NCBI GenBank assembly: GCA_950295325.1
Contig: OX485806.1
Span: forward strand, 40,732,001 to 40,796,000
Source: Polytrichum commune
Lineage: Eukaryota > Streptophyta > Polytrichopsida > Polytrichales > Polytrichaceae
Direction of reading: 5' to 3'
DNA: 64,000 nucleotides
Shown: positions 20,676 through 34,383 of the stretch, in pieces
Layout of the letters: each line of letters opens with the position of its first letter
Position numbering within the stretch: position 1 is the first letter of the stretch
Notes under the pieces: generated by a model
Told to the model about the DNA's origin: nothing
Seen by the model: only the letters and a program-made list of their open reading frames with translations
Databases searched by the model: none
Position numbers and translations under genes: made by a program

Positions 20676-23600
20676 GTGTTGAGTTATAATCAAGGAAGAT
20701 TTATGATTAAGTTCTGAACTATCTTAGCCCGAGGGGGACCATAATCTCATGGAGCCTATTGTGCCCCAATTGCGCAACACATTTTGATTATGGTCTCTTG
20801 ATTTACCCATGGCCTCATACCTCTAGACTTTGGTAAATTGGTTTTCTATACTAAGCTTCCAACTCTAAAGGCCAATGGTCATCTAAATTGATTGTTGTCT
20901 TTGCATTAAATTAATTTTATTAATGATTTTTTTTACAAAATATAGTCATACTATGAACACATTGACATGAATGTAATATAAACGTCTGAGAGTTAACATA
21001 AATAAAAGCTCATTGTGAAAGGAATATAAACTAGCAATACGTATATTATTGGTGAGAAACAATGGAGTAAATAATCACGTGAAATGCATTCGAAAACAAA
21101 CTCATGGATCAATGAACCATGGTATAAGCATGTGTATTGGCTTGTTATGGCCTATGGTTTCGGAAACTTACAGGATGTCGTCCTTCAGTTGGTTCAAGTA
21201 AGGACAATGGTCCTACCGCCTCACTAAAATTCAGATAAATCATGAATTTTTGGAATTTTTGGAATTTAGTTAAAATGTTGAATATTTTTCTTCGAATGAT
21301 AAATGATATTAAGTTTGCTACAAGATGTTTCATTAGTAGATGATCTAGAGTTGGTAAAATAATAGATAATCTTATAGCTCCTAATTTGTTTAGAATAGCT
21401 CATTCTAGTGGCTCACCATAGATTGACATTTTATATCAATTGTGTTTTTTTCCAATCCAATTGGTTTAATATTTTTTACAAGAGGTTGTAGGTGTCCCGT
21501 GAGGTAGTTTGGAACACCACTCCGTTGACGATATCTAACTTAAAATGCTCACCGCAAATTGCCAATTTCATTATAATAATGAATTTTATACTAAAAAATA
21601 GGTCTTGAATCTTCTATTCAATCTAAATAAACTCATAGTATTCTAAAATTATTCTAACAAGTTATAGGTGTTTCGTGAAACAACTTAGAATATCTAATGA
21701 AGACATCAAAATTTACAAGTTCATTATGATTTATCACACTATTTTTTTATAATATTTATATTCAAAAATAGATGTGGAAATTATCTTTATAGTTCAAAGA
21801 ATTCTATGGTATTTCAAATTTTAAATATGGAGTTATGGGTATTTTCGTGAGGTCACTAAAACCCTTATTTCAAACTCTCTAGAGATTTTTGTAATACTCA
21901 TGGATAATTATAGTAGATTTTAGGTTACATTGAGGTACATTGTGATAATCAAAAGGTATTAGATGGGTTTAGTTAATCTAGAACAACTAAGTTTGAGTTA
22001 AAAATTAGGTATTTATTACGGTTACCTACATTTACTCCATTCACAAAGAGTTTCAAAGTACTTTAGTTCATTTGTAATTAATATTAAGTACAAATTTATC
22101 TATAGCTTGGAAGTTCAAGGGGTGTTAATTTTATAACATACATGGAAGAAAAAAAACTTTTTAAAATTACGTATGCATAAAGACAAATGTTAGATGTGGC
22201 ATATCTCTAACCCTAAAACCTAGCCTATGGTACGTAGAATGTAGAGCATTATTTTCTTATGCAAGGAGGATTATTGGATATCCTCAACATTTTAGAAGTG
22301 AAGATGCTCTAGGTATTGCTTAAGAGAATGATAATTCAAAATGAATGGTTATATTGTTGGATTTGAGCTAGAGTTTATATTTTGTTGGCTTATGTTTTAA
22401 TCAATGTATTCTTGAAAAAAATGTTCATTGATGTGTTGGTTTATTTTTGTTATGTTTACAATTCTATGCCTACAACTCAAAAATCTCTAACTCAAAAATC
22501 TATGGTTATATTGAGGAAGGTGTTTTCGATTTGTGAATGCTTGTAGGTAAAAAATAAACATGGTTCAATGTTGAGTTTACATTCTCGTATGACATTACTG
22601 GTTCACTTTATCTATGTTTTGGCTTAGTTATTTATTTTAGCATATTTGATTTCACATGGGATATGTTTGACATAGAACACTTTAATGTAAAATCTATAAG
22701 AATGAAGGTTGTGAACTTCAATGGCAGGTGAGTGGATGTCTTGATTTTTTTTTGTAATTGCAAAATAGTGCAAGAAATCCTTGCAAATAGTTCCAAAAAT
22801 GGTAAATTTTGTATACTATAAATTTTGTAATTAAATATTATCATAAATGATTATTTTTTTATTGGAAAAACACTTCGTAAGAGATAATAATTGCAACACC
22901 GTAAATCTATGATGCCTAAAAAATTGTGTAAGGATTGAAAATTAATGTTAGGTTTACAGTTATTGCTCCATAAGTTTCTCGAATTCTTACTTGTACGACC
23001 AAAAATAAATTCATTGTCAAATAAAAAATGATGTAATAAAGTTGAAATAATGATATTGATGATTGCAATATTATTTGTGATTACAACCATATCGTATTGA
23101 AAATGGATATTTATTTTATTTAACTCTTGTAAAACATCTACAAGTAAGTTCAAGTAAATATTAGAGAACCAATCCGGCCCATCATCTTTCAATAATTCCA
23201 ATATCACCAACACACACTGTAGTAAGCTGTGTCATAATGTGGGCTGAATTATGAATGAAATGTAGACATTCATGTAACTTAATGGCTATTATGAATGCAT
23301 TATTATGTTGATGCTATTTTAATATTGATATTTATTATTATTTCAATTATTTATCAAGTTGAAGCATGTATTGTGGTTGAGGATCATGAGGGTTAGTTTT
23401 GGAGATAAGATTACCAAATGGTGGTATAGTTAGGTTTTTGTTTATAAAAAAACACCTAGGGAAACACTCAAGGAAGACTTTAAAGGTGATTTTGATATCA
23501 TCTAGGTGTCACAAACAAGTTTATTTAGGGAAATACATGCTAATTTCAACTGATTACAAGTTTGATCCAAAAAGTATGTGGTTAGTGACGGGATCAAGAG

Positions 23601-26600
23601 CAACAATCTCTCGACAACTGTATATGCAATTGCGGTTGTCTCTCAACTCACATTATTTAGCAAGGAAATGGTTTGGCAGTGAGTTCATATTGATTAGACC
23701 ACGTGCAATGCATAAGCATAGGCACAACCATGATCAATAGTCTTTCTCATTTCATTCTATTTACCAAAGCCAAGGACTTCTTGGGACAAACAATATTCTC
23801 ATATTAATTAATATTATTAGATGTAACTTGAAATTGCAATGCAATCATCCCTTCCGTGATTCTTACTCTTCTTTGATTATTTCTTGATTTAATTTCACTA
23901 TCCGACAATAGTCTTCTACTTTATCATAATCATCTTATGTCTTGGTTGCAATCATGGTGTAACAATGATTCATGGCCTCATCTCCTAATTTATCCACTTT
24001 AGTTTCAATAATATCTCATGTTATTTCCATGCTCATTACATTGGTAATATCTTTAGACCATGGTCTAGCTAATTAGATTACTATTGCCATTTCAAACTAA
24101 AAACACTGACTAAGTCTAAGAACTTACTTGCTGAGAGTCTTTCTCGACTCTAGGAATTCTCATTAACTCTTCACAACCTATCGTCTCTCCATACTGTTCT
24201 TTAGCTCCCAAAGGCCCTTTCGGCCACCTTCTCCTCACAAAAAGTTTCATCTGTATCAAATAATTCATAGCCTATAATATACTACAGTGACTTGTGACAT
24301 TTGAAATAAACTTGTTTATAAGTACAACAAGACTATGGCCTTCCTTATGATCAACGCGGGCTTGGATTTATTCATTCTTTTTATAAAATTAATGAAAGAC
24401 ATGAATTTACTGCATCAATTTAAATAACATTTTGGAATCACTCTGAGTATGTATACTCGAGACAATCTCCCAACTTGTTAGCTATTCCATGTACTTCTCT
24501 CAGAAAATTAATTTTAAATTATGCTTGCCAAATCATCACAAACTCCGTGGAAATTTCCTTGATCACTCTATACTTATTTTGGCAATTAGACAAATAATAA
24601 AGACTTTCACTCAACTATTTCTCAGACAGTTGTCTCTCCACAACAACTCTAAAAGCTCTCATTCTCTAATCAATGATGGCAATCGATACATGTGTTTTTA
24701 GGTGATTTTCCTATAATTCAGACTATTGACTGCAATTATTCTTAGACACTCGATTTTTTCATAGAAAAATGTTTAATAAATTAACCTACTTGCTGATTTT
24801 TCTCATCTCACCACATATGCATTAGTATGTGAATCACTCGCAGATATTGATGCTTGAGGATATTGAGGTGAATCAGAGGAGGAGAAGGTGCATTTGAGGC
24901 ACAAGGTGTATCTTTTATATTTTGTAATGAAAAAGACATACTTTGGACCTTGGGTTTTGGTTCATTGTGCATGATTGAAGTGGAATTCTAGTATCACATG
25001 TTAGAGAGGTATTCTTCATGACATCTATTATTTGTGAGCAAAGTTTGAGAGCAAGATCCATGTTGGAGAAGGTGCAATGGAGTGTTGAAATGAAGGGGGT
25101 TAAAAGGTACTGGCAACAAAGTGAATTAACTTTCAAGGCTTGAATCTTAGTGATTTATTAAGATATAAAGGTCACTATTGGATAATAGCTTAAAAAATGA
25201 GTTGTTTTGGTTGTGACCAAAATGTTTGGTGCATTAGACTTAGTGCTTGAAAAATATACATTTATGTATAGCTGAGTGTAAGTGACAAGGTTTAGAAGTA
25301 GAACGTTAGTTTAAGTTAAATGTATATTGCAAATTTTATTTTGGTTCTTTCATCATAAAACTTATATGTGAGTGCTTAATGAAATATGCAATGACCATAC
25401 AAAATTACATGAGAGGAAATTGAAAGGGTTGAAAACTACATAAGAGTAAAATTCATTACGTTAGTGTAACCTTTTTTTTTTTGGCTAGTTCTTTTTCAAT
25501 TCATCTATAAACCTCGGTACCCATTAAAAGAACATTGATAGAATGTGAAAGAGGCTATCATGTAAGACAATGAGGTGTTTGACAAGGAAAAACAATTATA
25601 ACTACTCAAGGCGTGAGTCACGAGCAAGGTTACAAGAAGATAGGGCAATAGACTAGAGGCAACCTACAGAACTCAAAGATATAACCACGAAAGGTGTTAG
25701 TTTTAGCATTGGCATGATAGAGTTGCCAAGGCAATGTACAAAAATTGGCCAAAATTTAGAAGATTAGCAACCATATTTCTAGTGATTGGGAGATTGGAAG
25801 TGTGAGCAAGTTGGCCATAGACAATTGAACGTTGCATGTGAAACGACTGTTGGTTGGACTGCCATATTATTTGATCTCTACGATAGAAAAAGACATTGAT
25901 TATTTATAGTATAGAACTTTAACACTGTGGAAGTTTCATTGAGATCATTGTGTAAGTGTAATGTAGAACATAAGAGATTAGGGAAGAGGTAAGATTTGTT
26001 GAGATGCTATAAGTGTGTTAAAGCAAGAGAAGGTTGAAGAAGGATACTATGAGGTTTGAGAACCTTAGGATTGAAATAAAAAAATAAAACATATGAGTTG
26101 TATGATTGCACAGGAAGTCATCAGGGGGATCCATGTATACTATAAACATATATAGCCATAATCAAGGAAAAGTCTGTGAGAGACAAGCCTATTTCTTTGT
26201 AGAACAGGGAAACAATATGATATCGAGAGTTTTGGAGAATGAATGGTTGAGAGGGAAAGAATCAACTTAATTGTAATCATGAAGGAATAAAGAAAATGTG
26301 ATTGTTAGGCTATAAGCATGTGAATGCAATTGAGAGAATAGCGCAATTGTTAGGAAGGTTGTTATGCCATTAGGTTTGTTGGAATCATGATTATTTACTG
26401 TAATATGATGTGTACAATGTGCATATTGTTACGGCTAATTGGATAGCATGGTCATATCCTATGTATATCATTTCACTTGATTATTGCCTTGTTATTGTAC
26501 GTGAATGGAATTATTGTGGCAATTTTTGTAACATGCAGATGTTGGCCTTGGTTTTTTTCATGGAATTAAATTATAAGTGAAAGTTGGATGTTTGATCAAT

Positions 26601-28256
26601 GCAATGTTATGTTGAATTGAAATTACACCTTAAGTAATTAAGGAATGGACTAATGTGAAAATTCATGACAACCCTTACACAAACTCTAACTACATCTCCC
26701 ATAGGTACAACTTCACAATACGCGTACAATGCATGTTTATGAGTGAAAACCTATGCACACATTCTTACTACTCGTCTTGTACGGTGTCCCATTATACTAG
26801 AAGCCCTATCAATTGCTAAAGGGATTTGGTTGAGAGACGTCCAATGCATCTAATACATCATAATCATCACTAATAGGTATATTTGGAGTTTGTAGTAATG
26901 AAAGCAAATGGCATGTATGTGTCTTGATAACTCAAAATTGAACAATGATTCCATACTATAAAAATATAAAGCTTTCATCAAAATATTGATTCTCATTTGC
27001 TCTCTTTCTACCATGACATTTAACCCTTGAATTACTGGAGGTGCATTTGCACATTGAGGAAAACGTATAGCCTCCTAATGAGCTACCGATTTTTTGTGGT
27101 CAAGATTCTTTGCATGAACTTTGATTGCAGATTTTTGGAAAGTCGTGCAACTTGGACTCGTCCCTCATCTGGAATCTACATACATTTTTTGACAAGTAAC
27201 GCATTTCATATATCATATCGTTGGACCATCAATCGGTCTATAATGTAACAACTATGGCCTGCCACTGTTCCATGAAGCCTTAAAACCTCTTTTGTACCTT
27301 CATTGATTGGGAATGACATGAGCAAGTTCTCCAATTACAACATACAAACATCTTCACCTCATTGAGTTTCACTTGCGGTATCCATGTTTTGAGGAAAAGT
27401 TTCAGATCGTTCAAATCTTGGAGTTTGCTGAGATGACTAGATTGAAGGTTGAGATATAAAGCTTCCATTATACATTTTATTTAGATTGAGTTGACGCATT
27501 CATGGTTGTAGTTACTTCTAAAATCCATATGTTATGTCTGCAAAACATTCAAACATGGTCATTTGGTAGACATTCCAGAAACATGTAAATGATCTACATA
27601 GAATTGGCATGCCCAACCTTTAACTTCAAATAATCATCACACCTAATGAACAACATCAAAACAAAGAATATATTAGCAGATAGGAAGAGTTCAATCCATT
27701 CCTTCCTCGTGGGTGCACCTCTGGTCATGCACATGTAAGTGGTCATTTTTACCTTGCGTATTAATTGCCTATATCACATGTGAATCAGAAAAATACTGCT
27801 TGAGCCTCAATTCATTAGTTCTGAAACATAACAAGGAGTGAGCTTGATTTCCAAAATAAGCAAGGAGTGAACATATCAAGTACTCAAACAGCATGAAGAG
27901 AGAGAGAGAAATTGGGCTCGGATGAGACTGAACAACACTGCATCAGACCATCGCCTCCATCTCCAATAGTATTTTACAGAGTTTGCAATTGATAGAGTTT
28001 GAAGTTTACAGTAATGATATGTTGTTGCTGAACCTAGAAAATGTAATTGCAGGAACTGGAATGAACAAAATAATAAAGTACCTGTAATATTTGCAAGCCG
28101 AAAAGTTTGTCTAGCCTAACTTCGTTGTCCCAGTTAGAAAGGAAATTACCGGACCAGGGCTTGAAATGAAGTTTTGTGAGTGCAGGAAGTTTTACTACCG
28201 TTATGGGTTATGTTTTCCAAAAACTGAGCTGTAATTTACAATACTTGAGTTGCTTA
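20676..28256. other. AT-rich, unassigned, probably decayed repeats
   Basis: About 7.6 kb with no convincing gene. The frame at 23399-23740 (+, 113 codons) is the longest but shows no recognisable motif. Frequent stops in all frames and AT-rich composition suit old, decayed transposon sequence. No tRNA or rRNA was noticed. Confidence 0.4.
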
Positions 28257-28521
28257 GGGTGAGTTTCTATGTAGGCCGCTCGCCCACCAAATTCTAGTGA
28301 GTCTTTACCTGGCCTTAATCCTTCGGTGACCGATACTTGTAGGTTTAAGATTCTTTAGTGGGCGCATGGAAGTCTAGTGGCCCGTGTTTCATGACTCTCC
28401 ACATTCTAGCATATCGTCATAATGTGGTTGGTTGGCGGCTTGTGTTTAAGTACATGCGAACACATCCGACTCATTATTATCTAAAATCTAGTGGGTGAGC
28501 ATCCTACGTGGAAACTCACCC
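28257..28521. mobile_element. MITE-like element, GGGTGAGTTTC termini, copy 1
   Basis: The left end GGGTGAGTTTCTATGTAGG follows TTA at 28254-28256. The right end is CCTACGTGGAAACTCACCC, the inverted form, 265 bp in total. The related element at 60969-61260 also starts after TTA. TTA flanks and GGG termini suggest a PIF/Harbinger (Tourist-like) MITE, although the right flank here is not TTA. Confidence 0.6.
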
Positions 28522-30703
28522 ACCATATTCTAGTGTGAATAAGGAGAAACCCGTCCAAATGTAGACGGAATCCGGTGGGGGTAGGGTTCGTATGTGCCAA
28601 CTAGCTACTCCCATCTTCTCAAATCCAGGCCCACCTACTAACCTCCTCCTCCCAGTTATCGAGGATGGAGTTCTAGAACATCATTGGTTCTCTTCAATCT
28701 TCAACCGGTCTTGATTCTTCGGTAATTGGCACTTGTAGGTTAAAGATGTATGTCCAAAAAAATATGAAAGAAAAACTAGAGACTTAAATTCATCCTTGAA
28801 TTAGAGTGAATAATTCTTGAAGAACATAAAATCTTCTAAATGTTGAAATTGTTGAAGAGGTAGTTTTTATAATAGATAAATATAGCTTAATAGCCTTTTC
28901 ATAACATTATTCTGCTGATGAGGTGTGTTCACTTGAAAGTAGTGGGCTTGGGAGAGGCCCGCCACCTGTCCCAGTGTCTACGGCTGGTTTCCCAAAAAAT
29001 CACCCAATGTGTTGCCCAATTTCCTACCTATCTTGTTCCTTTGGTAGGTAGGTAGGAGCAAAAGATTTTGTGACCCGCCAAATCTAATACTATGGAAGTA
29101 GCTTGGCATATGCTTTTTGGAAGTGAATTGGCATGTACTTTCTTTTGAGTTTGGCAGGTCCTTCTCAAATGGATCCGGTCATGGTGGGGTTTTTTTTTTG
29201 TCTCTCTCAATTGGGGTCTTGTGAAGGTGGTTTTGTCTCTCTCAATTGTATTGCTACATTGAAGGATCCTCGTACTCTATTGTGTTGTTTTTTTACTGGT
29301 TGATGATGTGTATTGTGGGAAATCTCATAGGAGGAGACCAAATCTTGTTTAGTTTTGTAAGTTGGTAACAAGGAGCTACAAATTTGGATTATACCTTCTT
29401 GTCATGTCCTACACCAGTGAGCTCACCTGCCTTCTACTTCGTTGCTTCTAATCAATCAATCTTGGGAAATTGTCCCTTTTTGCTAGGGTAGAAGATGGTA
29501 AAACAATCATCTTAAAACGCTGATTATATCATAGTTTGTTATCCAGGATGAACATGCGACGGTTAGGTTTTTTTCTCCGGTTCAGCTATGGCCAGCATCA
29601 ATATTTCGTCCAGGCTACAAATTTGTTTGGTTTCTACTAACATTGGTTATGCTTCTGCTTGAACCCCCATATGTATCTAACATTTAAGTTACTAGAGGGC
29701 ATAAGATTGAGCACATATGGCATTCTTCAATCTACAGTTTTCCACTCTATTTAGGCAGTTGCAATCCTACAGAGCTTCTTGAATGTCATGGATGCTTACT
29801 TGTCAAGGGTAATAAGGAGCTGGTTTTTACTGGAATGCTTGACTTCACGAATCCGAAGTGCAATGTGAAGGACCTCGAAGGATCCGCACCAGCTTCACTA
29901 AACAAGTCCTTAATACTTTACCAAATCAAAAAAATTGGGAACTGTCATGTTTGAGTGAATATTTGACAGGTAGATCCTGGCCATGGGTGTGTGTTGTAAC
30001 TTGAAGCATATTGAGAAACTCACAGTCTGTGTATTAATGTGGACCTTAATTTAACGTCTGAAGCAAAATGTGCCCCGACAGGTGTCTATATCTAATAATC
30101 TGAAGTTCCCAAGAATGTTACCAAAGTAGAGTCATCCATAACCGATCACAAAAAAGATTTGGTGTCAGGTCTTAAGTATAAGGTGGTGCAAATTTTTCCC
30201 ATGTACGAAGATAGAAATCAAGAGGATTGCAATTTTTTTGGTAATTTTATTCGTTAGATTGAAATTATTTAACTGCTCATTGCTCCTTACTTTAGCACTC
30301 AAAAGACATGTGTCATGACACTATTGGTTCCAGCCTAATCGAAATTCAATCCCATTCCCTAGAGGAATAGGTGCCTCTACTATAGATTGGAATGTGCAGT
30401 TCCCAGTAACCTGACATGCGCAGATGTCATCATTTCAGATTTACTTTCTATCCAACAATAAAAAGAAAACCACCAAAAATTGAAGAACATCGGACCTAGA
30501 CTATACCTCGCCAGGTGCTGTAAAATACAACCTCTCAAACATATTATACAATGAGATATGTAGCAACATGATTCTTAGGCAATTCCATGGTTCGATTGCT
30601 AGTGCTTGATTTAAAAGACTACAGTCCAAGTATTTGTCCATAAAGCACTACAAATAACCTCCAACCTTGCAAGTAATTGTTACCGACCATCCCTCGCTGC
30701 TCC
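28522..30703. other. Unassigned DNA downstream of the LysM gene
   Basis: No gene found. A poly-T tract at about 29190-29199 and short open frames only. The 3' end of the minus-strand LysM transcript should lie in the upper part of this interval, just below 30704. Confidence 0.4.
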
Positions 30704-33700
30704 TCATCTTACCATCCCTGTACCTTCAGCATTCGAATCCTCGGGTAAAACAATGTGATCTCCTGTACATATAAATGCACTGTCAATTTGTATTAAATAA
30801 GTCCTATAACTTGTGGTAGACAGAGTCCACCAAAAAGGATTTTCTGAGCAGACCAGAACATAAGGGCCACTTCACACATGCCGTGACCTTGCAATGGTGA
30901 GGACCCTTGACTCTCATCCAAAGGCCATACCATGGGTGTTGGGAAAGTTGTTTTAAGTAGTCACAGGCCCTCAAGCATAGTGTGAAGTGAGAATGGACCA
31001 TGTTGCAAGACCATTGCATAGTTTGTTGGCAGAAAAAGAGGGGAGGATTTGGTTTAATATAATATGTCTCAAACTCTATCAATTTAAGACAAGTACTTAG
31101 ATGTTGTTTGTCTATCCTGGAATCTGTCTTGAAATTTGTCTTGGAATCTGTTCAAGAATCTGCCTTGCAATCTATCCTGCTGGAAAATTTAATAATAATA
31201 AAAGTCATGGTCTCCCGGAATTTAAGTCAAGCCCACCTCTTGGAGGTGAGCCTAACAAAAATTCCGGGAGACCATGAAACCTTATCCAAAGTCTGCCATG
31301 TAGGTCTCCATGTAACTTCTCATCCATGAAGTCTTCTTTGGGACTTTAGGCCTTCGCCTTCGTTCACCTTCGTGTGTGAAGTGAACTTGGACAGTCTCCA
31401 CCTTTCGACCAATGAGAGCTCTTAGATTGCAATGGTCACGGGCCTTCAGTCTTGTGTGTGAAGTGGCCTTAAGTTGGGATCTTCTCAAGAGGGCAGACAT
31501 CCAGGATTCCTTTTTTCTTTTTTGAAAAAGAGATCAAAAAGGAGGGAATCAGCATTCTCATTTAGTAAGTTCTGGAGAGTCCTCAAAGAGAACAATTCGT
31601 ATCAAAGGGCCACATTACACTTATGGCCAAGGCCCATGACCATGAAATTGTGAGGACTCTTGTAACTCATCTGAAGGCTGTATCATGCACGAAGAATGTT
31701 CATTTTGTGTGGTCACAAAATCCAGTAGAGCATGAAGCAATATCCATTGCATGCCATGTAGGACTCAATGCAGGTATGTCATATCAGTTGAACGTCCTTG
31801 ATCCCGTAGGCCCTCAAGCTCTAGTGTAAAAGAGAAGTGGGACAAACTTGGCATTTTGCACCAATGCGAGACTATAGGTTGCAAAGGTCATAAGCTCTCC
31901 CAGTGTAAAGTGCCCCTTAACCAGGAGGAAGTTTCGATAAAGAGCAGACACAATTGAAATCAATAAATAAACTCACACGTTACCTTCATGGATGAGATCA
32001 GCATCTTGAATACCATTGGCTCTCTGAATTGCTTCAACAGTCACTCCAAACTTCTTTGAGATAGAGTACAATGTGTCCCCCTGGAATAATTCAACAGTGA
32101 CCACAAATAAGTATGACATAACCTAACGTACATGATTGACAAGATGGAAGATTCTAATGATAAAAAAATTTGATGGCTTTTAAATTACTAATTAGATGTT
32201 CTTCCTCTTGTGGCATAAACACTAGGTTGTGCTGTCATAGGAAACTCAAAATGTTTTTGGATATATGGATTATACTTTGATAATTTTCAGTTCATACCTC
32301 TCCCACCTCTCACAATCCTAAGTTTTGATTCAGCAGTTAATGCAGCCTCCAGATTTTGCAACATTGACGTGATCTCGATGACATATGGTCTTTTCCAAAT
32401 GTTTTATCCAAAAAATCACAAGGTCGCGCTTCCCTTATGCCACCCTTTTGTGGTAGAAGGATTAATCTTCTCACAATCGAAACTAAGTTGTTTCCAACTA
32501 CATCCCAAACTGAGACCAAAAACCAAAACCATCAGAAAGACATTAAAATTTTGCAATCCTCACCTTCTTAATCTGGTATGTACGAGGGATCCAGAGCTCT
32601 TGTCCTTCTTGTAAGCTGTGAGCATCTTCAATCCCATTTGCCTGCACCATAGAAAGATCACTTCTAACAAACAGCTGACATACAGGGACAACATAAAGCA
32701 ACAAGAAAGTTCAAATGAGAACCTCAATAGCTTTGCTAAACGAAGTGGTATAAATATGAAGTGATAACAGGGACCCACATGTATGTAAATATCTTTGATG
32801 AAATATTGTACTAACCTCCATGAGGACCTCGAGGGATGTGTCGTGCCTCTCGGAAATCTTGTATAAGGTGTCTCCCTTCTCCACCGTATACAACATGTCA
32901 CCTTTTGGCTACACACCATCATCCCAAATAGACGGTTAGCACACACCTAAAAGGGGCAATCACAATCTTCTTCAATGATGAAGTATCCAAAATTAAAAAG
33001 CTCAGTTCTCGAAACTGTTTTGACATCATCTTCTTATTTAGCAAATAAAACAGATCCCACCCACTGTTGTCCTTGAACACAGAGATGATACCACATGCAT
33101 GAAAACAAAAAAAACTCAGACAGATTAATGAGTAGCACAATGTACCAGGTTCTTCTCCCTCTCTATTCTTTTATGATCCTGGAACAAACTGTCCTTGAAA
33201 TTCTGGAAGAACCTGAATGGGTTGGGCCTGCCATTGCGTCAACATGCCTGGATCAGTTGGAGCACAATCTCATTCTGAACAAATCACAAATATAAAAGAA
33301 AGAAATATATAAATATGTAGATAGATATGTAGATAGATAGACATCCTTAAGATTCAAGTAAACTTACATTTAGATGACACTGAGGAACACTTCAGGTGAA
33401 CATGAATGAACTTAAATGGAGCTCCATTTTTCAGGACTGACAAAACTTACCCGCCACCTTGGCTGCCTGCATTGCGAGACTCGGGCTCCCGACCTTCAGC
33501 CATTTCTTGTGCTTCCCTTGGATTCAAGGGCAGCCTGGAGCACCGCACAATTCCTGCTCCGTGCCTTGGGCGCCGATTCTGTGAAGCCCATTAATCAGAT
33601 TTTTATTTTTATTTTGAAAAAAAAGAAATCATACAGACCAGAAACGTATTGAAGGCTTTATCTGAAACAGAGTTTAGGGTTTCACACTGTTTGAGCAGTG

Positions 33701-34383
33701 TATGAAGACATCTTTATTCAAGTTCGGATCCAACAAACTTCGACTAGTACAGATAACCCACAAGTTTCTCCAGAAAACATTTCACATGATCTGAACTTAA
33801 TGTTAGACCGGCATGAGTGTTTCAGAAATTCTAAGTTATGCGAATGGAATTAAATTTCAACTCCCATGGTCTGAGAAGGGATACAGAAGATATCTTAAGA
33901 ATAAAAAACAGGGGACTCACAAGAATATCGAAATCTAAGAACAGAATTTTGGTTTCCAACCATGAAGACATCATTCAAATTCACATCCATTACTATTCGA
34001 CAAGCATGCATAACCCACAAAATTCTCCAGAAAATACGTCAAGGATCTGAACGAGTCAATGTTAGCTCCGCATGGATGTTTCCAAAATCAAAGTTATGTG
34101 ACTGAATGTAACTTCAGCTCCTATGATATATACCTAAAATGCAAGAAAGAGGATGCACACAAGAAGAATATAAAGAAGCCAAAAGTTAGAGGAATCCTTT
34201 CGGTAATGGAATTTTCATTTGCACCAATAAATTTCAAAAAAGTAGACAGAGGAATAGACTCACAAGAAGGAGGCTCGAAGATTTGACCAAATTTTGATGA
34301 AATTGTAGTGATTTTGCAGAAGGGAAGAGACCAGCTCTTGTACCTCCAACTACGGATGGCGCCCCAAGCACATTTACCGCCAT
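30704..34383 (-). CDS. Predicted plastid-targeted protein with two LysM domains
   Basis: Seven exons on the minus strand: 34383-34264, 33578-33451, 33247-33213, 32901-32816, 32641-32564, 32080-31984 and 30762-30704. Together they make 603 nt, 200 codons plus stop, and all intron phases agree (0, 2, 1, 0, 0, 1). The start MAVNVLGAPSVVGGTRAGLF is rich in Ser/Ala/Val, lacks acidic residues and continues to GIVRCS, as in a chloroplast transit peptide. A disordered linker follows, then LysM 1 (YTVEKGDTLYKIS ... NGIEDAHSLQEGQELWIP) and LysM 2 (YQIKKGDTLYSISKKFGV ... NGIQDADLIHEGDHIVLP), ending EGTGMVR*. LysM domains bind N-acetylglucosamine glycans such as peptidoglycan or chitin. With no signal peptide or kinase domain this is not a LYK-type receptor. 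The 35 nt exon 3 and the acceptor at 32902 are the least certain parts. The final intron holds two MITEs. Confidence 0.85.
30864..31469. mobile_element. Harbinger-like MITE in the last LysM intron (606 bp)
   Basis: The left end GGGCCACTTCACACATG and right end TGTGTGAAGTGGCCT are inverted repeats. Direct TAA lies at 30861-30863 and 31470-31472. The 3 bp TWA duplication and G-rich ends fit PIF/Harbinger Tourist-type MITEs. An internal hairpin ATGGTCTCCCGGAATTT / AAATTCCGGGAGACCAT is at 31206-31222 and 31259-31275. Confidence 0.75.
31606..31917. mobile_element. Second Harbinger-like MITE in the same intron (312 bp)
   Basis: The ends are AGGGCCACATTACACT on the left and AGTGTAAAGTGCCCCT on the right (inverted), flanked by CAA (left) and TAA (right, 31918-31920), consistent with one mutated copy of a TAA duplication. 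Its termini resemble those of the neighbouring element at 30864. Confidence 0.6.
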
